From NCBI GenBank assembly GCA_002946415.1, contig NJPS01000006.1, positions 682,001 through 746,000 on the forward strand: 64,000 bases of DNA, read 5' to 3'. Source of the DNA: Rutstroemia sp. NJR-2017a BVV2 (Eukaryota > Ascomycota > Leotiomycetes > Helotiales > Rutstroemiaceae). Under the pieces are notes generated by a model. The model did not search any database, was not told the DNA's origin, and saw nothing but the letters and a program-made list of their open reading frames with translations. The number at the start of each line of letters is the position of its first letter. Positions within the stretch are counted from its first letter, which is position 1. Shown piece after piece: positions 46,440 through 56,382 of the stretch. The position numbers and the translations under genes are program-made.

Positions 46440-47814
46440 ATGATGTACAGCTATTTCTTGCGGTTGTTCATGCTCATTTTTGCTACCTTGATATCCATTG
46501 TTGTATCAGTGTCGACCTCGTCGAGTAAAGATTTGGGTAAGTTCAATTCCCTCGATCTATGGTCCCCTCGGAGGTACAGATCGAGAGATATTATTCGAGA
46601 GCAAATAGCTGATCCCTTCTTAGCTGTTGGCATCAGCCTCGGACTAGATTACATGTAATTTATTCAGCATTATGCAGTCTCTAATACTGACCACTGATCT
46701 TTCATGAAGAACATCCGCATACATCACAGAAACTGATGATTTCGTCACTGTGGCTAGAGTCGAATCTATACAAGATTGGAAGAACTTTTACTATTCTCTT
46801 CTGAAGATGGGCAGAGGCTACAAGAGGTAGGTCATGGACAAATCTTTCAGCACTGTCTCTTATATGATATATCCTGTCCGTACCTCATCCGCTGACTGAG
46901 CCACAGAGGACCCCGGGAATACAAAGATTCCCAAGTGAATGAACTACTAGCCAAAACATTCCTCTCCATTAAAGAAGCAACCGAGACCAAGCTTAATCAA
47001 CAGGTTGAAATACTTTCTATTACCTATCCATTCTGCATTTCCGACCAGGGGTATAGGAGTAACCTCTTTGAAGCCGCAACAGAGGTCCTTCCCGGTATGA
47101 AGGACATCACACAATTCTGGATGTATTTCCATAGTATTCGACAAGCATATAAACTCAACACCGCGGAAGCACTTGGATATCCAGCAGGGACGAACATTGA
47201 CCATCAGGATAGTATGCTATTGCATATTGACTATCAAGACAGTCTACTTGACGTGGCGGCTACAGATATACTGGGAGATTTCACTGGCGTGACAAGCTCG
47301 TTTCAAATTTTTGACTTTGGTAACGGGAAGCAAGCTGCATCTGTAAGAATATCTTTTCTCTCTACTATAAGTGATATACTGGTCTCCATTACACCTTCCT
47401 TCACTTGAGGCGGCCTCGTGTCCCAGATTTTCTCGATTTATCAGGGATCGGCAAGCTAACTAACCATCTCAGCCAGCCCAGCTCGAAACCTTCAAGCTTC
47501 GTCTACGAAAACTCATTGATGGAGAACTTGCCCCACCCACCAATGCCGGACACTTGCCCGCTCAGCTCGAAGATTTCAGATACGTCATTTTCAGCGGCAC
47601 CGCACCCCAGTCCGAATTCCAAAAGCTCCGCGAATCAATTATCGAAGCTGTCCCAGAATTCTCTGATCGCTTTATCAAGGATAGCATCGATCCCGAATGG
47701 GTGGGAGCGGTGGGAGCAGCGAGGAGAGCCAAGGTATATCAAGTGGAAGGGCCGCCTTCTTGGGACCACTGGGAATATGTTATACATGATGAGACAAAGC
47801 ATAATGAACTTTAA
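46440..47814 (+). CDS. Hsp70/actin-fold-like protein with N-terminal membrane anchor
   Basis: Four exons, 46440-46654, 46710-46826, 46907-47342 and 47473-47814, give 369 residues. Splice sites are GTAATT...ATGAAG, GTAGGT...CCACAG and GTAAGA...ATCTCAG. Two ATGs stand in a row; the first is used. Residues ~5-26 (YFLRLFMLIFATLISIVVSV) form a signal peptide or anchor. Then AVGISLGLDYITSAYITETD resembles the first phosphate loop of fungal Hsp70-like ATPase domains (AVGIDLGTTYS...). DWKNFYYSLLKMGRG and AKTFLSIKEATETKLNQQVE also fit, the latter like the segment before the second loop. Key loop residues differ from true Hsp70 (S for D, L for T), and there is no substrate-binding domain. The C-terminal exon begins with PAQLE, repeated 28 residues later. 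I infer a degenerate, secretory-pathway ATPase-fold protein; catalytic activity is doubtful. Confidence 0.6.
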
Positions 47815-48568
47815 AGTGGTTTGAGGATGTTTTTGAGAGATACGCAGAGAATATATGTAAAGCAATAAAAGAGAGCGGGGGGAGGGGGGGTTTCTCTAAT
47901 CAGCTTCTACCCTACCAGTCATTGACTCATTGTAATGACAAACTATGGATTTCAAGAAGAGCACCTCTACGGAATGGAGACTTACTTGGTTTGGGAAAGG
48001 TAAAACGTTCCAGAATAAGTTCCGTCCATGATGGGGTTGAACAGGAAGTACAATTCGAGGAAACTTCCAATGTGAGATGCCTTTGGCCGCTATATGCCTC
48101 GTACGAAGCTATCTTACGAGTTCGCACGAAATCCGATAAACATCACTCGATGCATTGATTATCGCGTTGCTTTTCTACAGGAAACACTCATACATGATTG
48201 CACTCACAGCTACTAGTGGATGCTTGAGAAAAGAAAGTAGCACGCGATGGTGCCATCGCCGGAGGCCACTTCTGTTTCTCCGCAAATTCACAGTCAGTGC
48301 CGGTGACTCTGGATTGAAGTAGAACGCGCATGCCTTTTGATACTGCAAATGCCCTCTGCTGCTCACTGAAGAAGAGATGTTTTTGCACGATAGTGTCGTG
48401 TGGCTTGGATATGCATAGCCTAAAAGTCACTACTGTATCACTGGTGGCGACATACCCCACCAAATGCAGAGTACATCATAACGAACCTCAACCTCTTCCT
48501 CCATCCAAATCCTTCATCCTTTCCGTATCGCTCACTCCCAAGTTTGACATACTTCATCAAGTCTCACC
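47815..48568. other. intergenic region with G-rich tract
   Basis: About 750 bases between two plus-strand genes. A G-rich tract (GCGGGGGGAGGGGGGG) lies at 47875-47890, just after the Hsp70-like gene. The last 100 bases are CT-rich leader of the aldolase gene. Confidence 0.55.
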
Positions 48569-49372
48569 ATGGCCTCCTCAATTAGCTTTCCCCCCACAAT
48601 CAAAGTCTCCCTCCCCCTTCTTGCCAAAATGATCGACCATTCACTCCTGCACCCCACCATGACCGACGCCGAAGTTGCCCACGGTCTCTCCATCGCCGCA
48701 AAATACAAAGTCGCCACCGCATGCGTGAAAGCATACTCCATCCCACAAGCCGTCGCTGCACTAAAAGACACCGGCGTCGACGTCTGTTCCGTGATTGGTT
48801 TCCCCGCCGGTAATTCCACCACCGAAGTGAAAGTCTTCGAAGCGACGAAGGCTGCGGAAGCGGGTGGTAAGGAAATCGATATGGTGGTTAATGTGGGGAA
48901 GGCGTTGAGTGGAGAGTGGGATTATGTTCGTGATGAAGTTAGGCAGGTGAATGATGCTGTGACGGGCAAGGGGGCGGTTTTGAAGGTTATTTTCGAGAAT
49001 GATTTTCTTACCGAGAAGGAGATTGTGAAGTTATGCCAGATTTGTAGTGATATTGGAGTGGCGTTCGTGAAGACAAGTACGGGGTATGGGTTTGTGAAGC
49101 AGAGTAATGGGTTGTATAGTTATCAGGGCGCGACACTGCCGCATCTGAAGCTGATGAAGGAAAATGTGAAAGAGGGGGTACAGATTAAAGCTGCGGGTGG
49201 CGTGAGGACTTTGGATGATTTGATAAGGGTGAGGGCGTTGGGTGTTACGAGGGTGGGCGCGACGGCTACGGAGGCGATGCTTGAGGAGGCGATGAAAAGG
49301 GGTATCGGAGAGGAGGAGGTCGAGGTGAAGGTTTTACCAGTTGAGGAAAAGGGTAAAGGGGGCGGTTATTGA
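48569..49372 (+). CDS. deoxyribose-phosphate aldolase (DERA)
   Basis: A single exon of 267 residues; ATG at 48569 in context CACCATGGC. The class I aldolase barrel is clear: KMIDHSLLHPTMTDAEV, CVKAYSIPQA, CSVIGFPAGNSTTEVKVFE, GGKEIDMVVNVGKALSGEWD and LKVIFENDFLTEKEIV. The Schiff-base lysine is K168 in AFVKTSTGYG, and the proton-relay lysine is K207 in IKAAGGVRT. The enzyme reversibly splits 2-deoxyribose 5-phosphate into glyceraldehyde 3-phosphate and acetaldehyde, allowing growth on deoxynucleosides. It acts in the cytosol. The coding strand switches from C-rich to G-rich near 48840. The call is strong. Confidence 0.96.
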   Translation: MASSISFPPTIKVSLPLLAKMIDHSLLHPTMTDAEVAHGLSIAAKYKVATACVKAYSIPQAVAALKDTGVDVCSVIGFPAGNSTTEVKVFEATKAAEAGGKEIDMVVNVGKALSGEWDYVRDEVRQVNDAVTGKGAVLKVIFENDFLTEKEIVKLCQICSDIGVAFVKTSTGYGFVKQSNGLYSYQGATLPHLKLMKENVKEGVQIKAAGGVRTLDDLIRVRALGVTRVGATATEAMLEEAMKRGIGEEEVEVKVLPVEEKGKGGGY

Positions 49373-50672
49373 TGGTATTGAACCTCAATTTGAATCTTCT
49401 GGATGAAGTTCTCTTACACTCTCGTTCAGCCCTTCCCTATCAGTTTATATCTCACAAGGTTGCACGAGGATTGAAAATCACGCTTTGAATTCCCTCTGTC
49501 TCTATCTTTGTCTACATCTCCCCACCCCTCCTATCTCTATGCACCTCACTTCTCTCCGCAGATGATCTAGACTATGCCTTCATCCCTATTGACTATGACA
49601 GCTTGGTCGCTCAATTGTAGACTGCAAGTCTGCATCTGGCACATCTGGTATGGAAGCAAGGGCATTGGTATCTGAACATGGGGTTCCAGCGCATGCGGCA
49701 CTATCTCAAAACTTGCACGTTAGAAGTCTTTCTCCAAACGGGTAGAGTGGGCGAGGGGAAGGAGGGGTGGCTCAGCCGCTCAGACAAGGAGAAATGGCAA
49801 AATAGAAAGAGAGGGAAAGTGGAAGCGAACATTGCAACAGAACCAGCTTCTTTTAAGGAGGTTGTTGACCATGGACTTGATCTTGGAGCGCATTGTTGCG
49901 GATCTAGTTAGTGGAATTGGATACTTTCTGGGGCCGGATTATCAGCTGTTGGATATTCGAAGGTCTGTTGCTTGTGATTTGTGTGAGCGCTGAACTTTTA
50001 GTATCCTGCGATTGATTGGATCCTTGGTTGTATGCTTAATGGGCATGATAAGATGAGGTAGAAGCTCAAGGGGGCCGATTGAGCGAGCTTTTATATCGTC
50101 TGAAAAGATCCGGTGGGACCATTGTTGATTCCTATTCAGTTGGAAGGTAGGTTATTCAAACACTTCAATAGATTATGAGGATATCTGTAACAGATACTGA
50201 TGGTAATTGGATGGTGAATAGAGCAATAGTGCATGCTTAGGAGGGGTTAATTTGTGGATACTATCCGCATTATAAACATGATTACCCAGCCAAGATGTCA
50301 CTTTTCATGAACGATTCACAGACAGCCGACTTCGGGAAGTTTCTTAACGATAGAGAGATGAAAGAACGAGTCTTGATGAATATTATGCTTGCTGATTGTC
50401 TTGCAGGTCTCTGAAAAAGTGCATGAAGCTGCTCAATAAATAACAATACAACACTAGCTGACTGAACCAAGTAACCTTCCAATGCTCAGCATATAAAATA
50501 TTCGATCTGCAACATGAAATCGGAAAATCAAATCGCCAGATGTTTTTTCATCAGAGCCTCAGTAACGTCAATAATGAAACCATTTTCATCGTACTGCAAT
50601 TATCTAGCAACCTCCTCAACTACAGCCTCGAAGACCCGACGAATGCGCTTCCTTTCACAGCGCCGCAAATGC
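49373..50672. other. intergenic region, no gene seen
   Basis: 1.3 kb between DERA and the glycine-zipper gene. Short plus-strand frames at 49678-49911 and 50514-51032 have no recognisable content; the latter is a Ser/Thr-rich shadow of the Gly-Ala repeats on the other strand. Confidence 0.5.
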
Positions 50673-51202
50673 TTAATTCGCACCCTTTCCGGCTTTACCC
50701 CCAGCAGCTTTCGCAGCTCCAGCCGCGCCTGCAGCACCGCCACTTCCTGCAGCACCGGCAGCACCGGCACCAGCAGCACCAGCAGCACCAGCAGCACCAG
50801 CAGCACCAGCGGCACCAGCGGCACCGGCCGCGCCGGCAGCTCCTTTAGCGGCACCCTTTCCACCTCCAGCTTTCAATCCAGCGGCGACAGATCCAACAAT
50901 TGCGCCAGCGGGTCCTGGCAACGAGCCGGCAACGGCTCCGACAATATTACCGGCTTTGGAGGCGCCATCGCCGCCTTTTGGTGTGCGCACCTCGAGAGTG
51001 GATGTACTTCATCATTGTTAGCGCAAGCGTAAGGATAGGATGAGATGATGAGAGAGTCAAGATGCGATAACCAATTGAGTAAAACGGAGAGGATATTTTG
51101 AGTGAGTGGCTAGATAGTGGTGACTTACGAATCAATAGGTAAGGCCAAAGTGGTAACCCAGAATAGGGAAGTGACGATGAAAGCGGCTTTTGTGAATTGC
51201 AT
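50673..51202 (-). CDS. small secreted glycine-zipper / Gly-Ala repeat protein
   Basis: Two exons, 51202-51129 and 51006-50673, give 135 residues. The intron has donor GTAAGT and acceptor ATGAAG. Exon 1 encodes a signal peptide (MQFTKAAFIVTSLFWVTTLA, followed by LPIDS). After the junction the protein reads STLEVRTPKGGDGASKAGNI, then a glycine zipper (GAVAGSLPGPAGAIVGSVAA), and then a long run of GAA triplets (about ten Gly-Ala-Ala units with GSGG and GAG interruptions), ending KAAGGKAGKGAN. There are no Cys residues. Glycine zippers of this form insert into membranes or self-associate in other proteins; that is inference here. The DNA shows a 9-bp CAGCACCAG-type periodicity from about 50754 to 50842, so copy number is probably variable. 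I do not recognise the protein. Its size and secretion make it an effector or wall-protein candidate. Confidence 0.72.
50754..50842. repeat. Gly-Ala-Ala-coding 9-bp tandem repeat
   Basis: CAGCAGCAC/CAGCGGCAC-like 9-bp units repeat about ten times on the plus strand and encode Gly-Ala-Ala triplets of the minus-strand gene. Confidence 0.85.
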
Positions 51203-52475
51203 CTTGGATATTATATTCTTTTTGGTCGAGAAATAATTGAAGGGAGGAAGGATACGGAATTAAATGCGGGATATTCGTGCTCGTAATATTATGTCTGGAG
51301 TCTTTGAATTAAATGAATATCGCCGCCGATGATGCTTGATGAGTTGCTGATGGGTGATGATGATGGGGGAGAAACAGGATTGCATCTCGCATTTTATACG
51401 TCCAGAGAAGCAACCTGGAGATGACATTGTCCTATGTTTACGATCATCGTGTCCATCTCAAAGTTCTGAATCTCCATTTCAATTGCTTGCAAATGCGATG
51501 CGAATGGCACATTTCGCAAGAGATGAGACAGCGGGTATAAAAATGACGGCATCCGTTGATACTTGCCAGATACCTCCATAATATTGTCATTCGATTTTTC
51601 GACGAGAGCTTTGAGCGGAAACATGAACCTCCTCGAGGTCATGAACGATAAGCTTCGCATGTCCGTAAATATCCACCTTGAATCCAATGAAACGAACGAA
51701 CAAATGTTGATAAATCTGATCAAACTTCCGATGCGAATCGTCTATTTGTGTTCTCCCGTCTAGTCCTTGTAGTTGTTTCAGAAGATTATTGCGATGTCAA
51801 AGTGGACAATATTGGACGAGAAGGGAATTCACTCGAAATCCGCAACTCGATGCAATCGTCCGACATGATTCATCTGATTTATCCATCTCGAAAGCGTGGG
51901 GATTATGATTTTACTTTGTTGACTAGTTAAGGAGAAAAGAAAGCTTTGGGTGGATATAAAAGTTGCGATGTGTACCGGACACGTGGATAATCTGGGGTTT
52001 TACCGTACTTCGAGGATGCACTGTCTTCACTCAACACAACGAGACATGAAACAACCTGAAGCGAAAGTCATTCGAGCAACAATACGATCAATGTTCAACC
52101 GGCTAGGATTTCAAGCGATAATTATGCATTTCGCTACGACGTGCTATGATGACACTTTGGGCATCCTGCCAGCTACCCCTCGATGGAACACGGAGCTGCA
52201 AATGGCCAAATGTGCTGAGAAAACCAATACAATCTATCTACTGTATCCTAATTCCACATTTTATCCTGCATGTCCTCCAAAAACAAAACGACAAACGGCA
52301 ACTTGCAACACGCAGACGGCATACCACAAATACAGCACCAAACCCCCATATACATACCAAAGGTTGGCTGAGCTACAGTTTATGTTAATATTCCCTTAAT
52401 GCCATGAAAACAAACCGGTGGTCCGATCCAATTGTCCAGCAAGATGGGACCTCGATTATCCTCGTCAACCTTTAT
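51203..52475. other. intergenic region, no gene seen
   Basis: 1.27 kb. It includes the promoter of the glycine-zipper gene and the 3' flank of the gene at 52476. The plus-strand frames at 51354-51581 and 51950-52399 show no recognisable protein. Confidence 0.5.
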
Positions 52476-53339
52476 CTAGGACCTAAATATCATATTTGTT
52501 TTCGATTGAGTCACGGTTGTCTTGGTGGTACTCGTACTTTCCATATAACCTCTGCTACCACGAGGGATCATGCTTTGGCCCGATATGCCGAACATGTTCA
52601 AGCCCGGTATGAGCTCATCAATGTCCTCTAGGTCTCGCTTTTTAAGTTGACGGGATTGACGGGATTGACGGGAAGAGGTGGCTGACACAACAGAATCACC
52701 CCCCCTAGAAGATGGTGGAGGTCTGACATGCCCGTATGGGACGAGTGCTCCGTTTCTATCATCAAATAACTTGGGGGTAAAACCAGAGATATCTGACTTG
52801 GTGGACCCACCATGTCTGTGTTTATTGGAAGAGCTCTTGCGGGAGGCCTTAGAGCTTGCGGCGGTAACACCTGAAGAGGCAAGAGAAGCATTGTCCGATT
52901 TGCGGGTAGGAGAAGGGTACCTAGGTTTCACTGTAGAAGCATAGTCTGATTCTGATGGCTGAGGTTGAGAAGTGTGTTGTCGGACAAGTGCCCTGTCTTG
53001 ACCATGTAAGCGGGAGGAGCCATCAGTCCTCGCGGAAGCACGTGAACCGTCAACGGAATTGGAGGTGCGCCTAGATCCTCTGGTATTCGCTGAATAAACA
53101 GAAAAAGGGGCCCTAGTGTCTGGAGGCACCGCATATTCCGGTACCATCTGCAATTTTCCACCTCCAACAATGCTGGTCCTGTCTCCTCTTTCACCATATG
53201 GAACAAGGGCATTATGGTCTCCTGCAACTATCGATTCTGCTCGTGGTGGACTGCGCTCTCTATCCCCCGGTCTGTAAGCCGTGTGCCTCGAGTCCCTCGA
53301 ATCTCTCGAGGCATACGTCCGACCTGATGTGGTGCTCAT
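52476..53339 (-). CDS. disordered Ser/Arg-rich hypothetical protein
   Basis: A single exon of 287 residues. The frame runs two codons further up to 53345 only through GTG, so the ATG at 53339-53337 (MSTTSGRTYASRD) is chosen. I do not recognise it. It is rich in Ser, Arg, Asp and Pro and probably disordered. A short motif, (N/G)ALVPYG, occurs twice, near residues 44 and 197, each followed by a charged or Pro-rich stretch. RDSRDSRH-type and RQSRQSRQ-type small repeats lie near the two ends. The C-terminal ~50 residues (LEDIDELIPGLNMFGISG) contain the only hydrophobic patch, which may be a binding motif or short helix. Nothing points to catalysis. Intron absence was not contradicted by any splice-like signal. 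Confidence 0.62.
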   Translation of the reverse strand: MSTTSGRTYASRDSRDSRHTAYRPGDRERSPPRAESIVAGDHNALVPYGERGDRTSIVGGGKLQMVPEYAVPPDTRAPFSVYSANTRGSRRTSNSVDGSRASARTDGSSRLHGQDRALVRQHTSQPQPSESDYASTVKPRYPSPTRKSDNASLASSGVTAASSKASRKSSSNKHRHGGSTKSDISGFTPKLFDDRNGALVPYGHVRPPPSSRGGDSVVSATSSRQSRQSRQLKKRDLEDIDELIPGLNMFGISGQSMIPRGSRGYMESTSTTKTTVTQSKTNMIFRS

Positions 53340-54095
53340 TCTCACGAAGTTGCGGAAGAGAAGAAGTGATGAGTTGATAAATTATCTAAAGATAACCGAA
53401 CAATGAACTCGTTTGTTGTTTTATGAATTTACGGGCAAGTGAAGATCTTCTAGAGTAAGTGATTGAATAAAAGTAAAGACACCAACAGTCCGCAGAAACC
53501 AACTATATACCCTTCCCAATCACTCCCCAGGCCAGTGGCTGAAAGTCACAGACCTATTTATTCCTTGGTTGCATTACGTATTAGAGCGGTCATATTACCA
53601 GCCGTACCAGTATGCATACATCATGTTGCTAAATCAAGCTTAAATAGGTCGGGAGCACAACCATGGGACGTGGTCGATATGGGTTGATTTTACGAACAAT
53701 TAGGCCGTCGCTATGAAAAAAGTTGGATTTAGTGGATTATGCATGCCTGGAAGCCGAGTTCTGACCTTGGGAAGGAATGCGGTTGAGGGGTGGTCGAGGG
53801 AAAGGCAAGGCCGGCTCTGCTGGGCATGTTGTCGCATTGGTAGACGAAGGTGATGTTATTATAGGAATCGGAGAAACTGGGGCTGATCTAATTGGTGCCG
53901 ATATTAACACACGACGGCAGTCAATAATCTATGTTCTAGACCACTCCTTCGATGGCGGTTTCTTGGGTCGTGCAGTAGCAACAATGTGATTTTGGTCTTC
54001 CAGTGACGTGAATTACGAATCCCTTGTATGAACTATGAAAAAATAGTAAATGACGAGCTACGAGTAGTATGTATTCAATTCTACCTTTCGGCAAA
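53340..54095. other. intergenic region
   Basis: About 755 bases holding the promoter of the disordered-protein gene and the 3' flank of the arabinofuranosidase gene. A plus-strand frame at 53777-53989 is short and unrecognised. Confidence 0.5.
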
Positions 54096-56262
54096 TTATG
54101 TGGTAAATACAGCGATATCGTACTGCTTCAACTGGAACTCAAATTTACCTCCAGCACCTGCGACAACCTTTTTAACCGTCTTCTGAACAACATCTGGTCC
54201 ACCATACACATTCATGCTATTACCACTCGGGGCATTCAACACGGTCAATGTACCGTGGGAGCCTGCGGATACTCCTTCGAATTCGATGGAGAACGGAATC
54301 GGCTGGGTGGTGTTGTAGATCGCGGCCTTGAAGGTGTAGTGGCCGGGAGAGGAGACACCAACGACGTAGTAAGCGGGACCAAAAGGAGAAGAAGAATTGG
54401 TTGACGAAGCGACAGTGAAGGGAACGGTTGATTTGAAACGGTTGTTGGAGAGGAGCTGTATATGTTAGTACATGTTACGATCATCAACACAAGGTGAAAC
54501 ACGAATAAACATACCTGAAGTTGATGCCAACTGCAAGAAAGCACAGTCTTTGATGGGTCTGCGCTGAAGGATATAAGATCCGGCTGCAATCAACGTCAGT
54601 TATAATTCTATATGTGAGAGATCGATACTTACCGTCCATTGGAAATTGTTTACGTTCTGGAAGCCCGGAGCATAACTTGCGCCAAGTACCACATCGCCGT
54701 TTCTTTCCGAACCAAGCAGATAAATCGCTTCACCAACGGCACCGACCCATGAGCCATACGACATTTTAGCCGCATTCCAGTCCACTGGTGCACCATTCGC
54801 ATTGGGTTGGATAACCGCGTATTCGCCCAATAGGATTGGGTAGCTACGGTTGCTGTGGTCAAACAGTTCGAATTGGGTTGCAAAGTCGTCTGGGCGTAGG
54901 TATTGATGGAAATCGGTACCAGAGGTATGAGGCGCACCAACTGAAGCCAAGTCCTGGGTTGACGAAATGATGAGAATATCCGGATAGGCCGCGTGAATTG
55001 CGTTGTAGAACATTGGCCATCGGTAAGCAATATAGCTGTCCTCGCCTCCACCAAGGTTATCTTCGTTGCCAATCTCAACATACTTGATTTTCCATGGTGT
55101 GGGATATCCAAGAGAAGCCCTGAGAGCTCCATACTTGGTTGATGTATCACCCATTAGGAACTCGAGCTCATTCATTGCATCCTCGACGTATGGTGCAAGG
55201 TCTGCTTCGGTCACAACGTCTGGTGGAGTGACGTAGCCTGCGGCAAGATACAAACCTGCCCAGACAGCGAGGATCGGCTCGGCATCCAAGTCTGTACACC
55301 ACTATAAAGATATTAGCCATGCCATCAAAGCTTTGACTGCAGGGGGAACTTGCGTTCATGTATTCAACCAAACCAAGACCGTCCGTGTTGGTATATCCCC
55401 AAGTTCCTGGGCGTCCGGGTCTGTCCTGGAGCGGACCAATAGTCTGGTTCCATGCCCATCGATAATGGAAAGCATCTCCCTCACTTACAAAGGTTAGCCA
55501 TTTGAAGGGTACTATAAGTGAAGGACATTGTACTCACATATTGTTGCCTCCAGGAATTCTGAGGAAACTTGGGTTCAAGTCTTTCATGGCTTGCATGAGT
55601 TCGGGTCGCATTCCGTTTGGACGGTTGTTGTAAGTTGGTGGGAACAAGCTGATGAGGTTGAAGTTTACGGAATTACCGCTATCAAATTCGATAACAAAGC
55701 TATTGTTGACGTTGGGAGCGGCAGTCTTTGGTTGTAGCGTGAACTTGTACTCGACCCACGTGAGATTCTTGGAGTTTGAATACAAGTCTGTACTTGCGTA
55801 AACCGTGCCGGTCGCGGATACTAGCTTTGCCGTGAACTTCCCATGATATTTTCCCGAGGCCCAGAAGCTCCCGGTGTACTTCTGAGGTTTCACATCTATT
55901 CCCCACCACCCAGGGTTGGAAAGGCCAATCTTTTTCGCAGTACTGTTTGTTGTACTGCGAACATTGACTGATGTAGGAAGTGCTGAGGACAATGGCAGTG
56001 AGGTGTTTTGCAAGGTCAGTGCAGCACCACCTACAGCTACCCATGGCTCAAGAGTTGAGGGGTATTCTCTGTTCCCTTGGAAAGCTCGATTTTGGATCAG
56101 CTCAGCATATATTCCGCCATCGCCTGAATGGCTGATGTCTTCGAACATAAGGCCATATGCAAGAGGAGAGGAGGCATTGCCACCGGACGCGGAGGCAGTG
56201 ATGTTGATCGCGTTTGCAATGCCGGTGAGGACCGGCAACAAGGCCAAGCCGGTAAACAACAT
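54096..56262 (-). CDS. alpha-L-arabinofuranosidase, GH51, secreted
   Basis: Five exons, 56262-55538, 55483-55354, 55301-54633, 54583-54515 and 54455-54096, give 650 residues. The N-terminus is a signal peptide ([18 protein letters not shown]). The domain starts [20 protein letters not shown], then [11 protein letters not shown], a carbohydrate-binding-like insert, [12 protein letters not shown] and [12 protein letters not shown]. The acid/base glutamate is E365 in VEIGNED, and the nucleophile is E445 in LLGEYAV. The C-terminal beta-sandwich ends [15 protein letters not shown]51 enzymes release terminal arabinofuranose from arabinoxylan and arabinan. Introns 1, 3 and 4 are GT-AG; intron 2 (55302-55353) is best read as GC-AG with donor GCAAGT, because only that gives EYMN/WCTDLD in phase. 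A TATA box and possible XlnR/CreA sites lie upstream. Confidence 0.95.
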
Positions 56263-56320
56263 TGTGAAGAACTTGATTTACAGGATGAACTTCACACATC
56301 AGGACGGTGCGAGATGATAG

Positions 56321-56328
56321 TATTTATA
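56321..56328 (-). promoter_or_regulatory. TATA box of the arabinofuranosidase gene
   Basis: TATAAATA on the minus strand, about 60 bases upstream of the ATG at 56262. Confidence 0.6.
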
Positions 56329-56367
56329 TTCGGATATACCTTTTCCCATGACGAGCTCTCTTCACTT

Positions 56368-56382
56368 CTCCACCCCTTAGCC
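56368..56382 (-). promoter_or_regulatory. putative XlnR-type and CreA-type sites
   Basis: GGCTAA on the minus strand (56382-56377) fits the GGCTAR core bound by the xylanolytic activator XlnR, and GTGGAG (56373-56368) fits the CreA consensus SYGGRG. Further SYGGRG matches are GCGGGG (minus, 56480-56475) and CTGGGG (plus, 56590-56595). The motifs are short, so chance matches are possible. Confidence 0.35.

Noticed and set aside
51950..52399. 149-codon plus-strand open frame
   Set aside because: Starts from a non-ATG codon at the stated edge and has no recognisable content.
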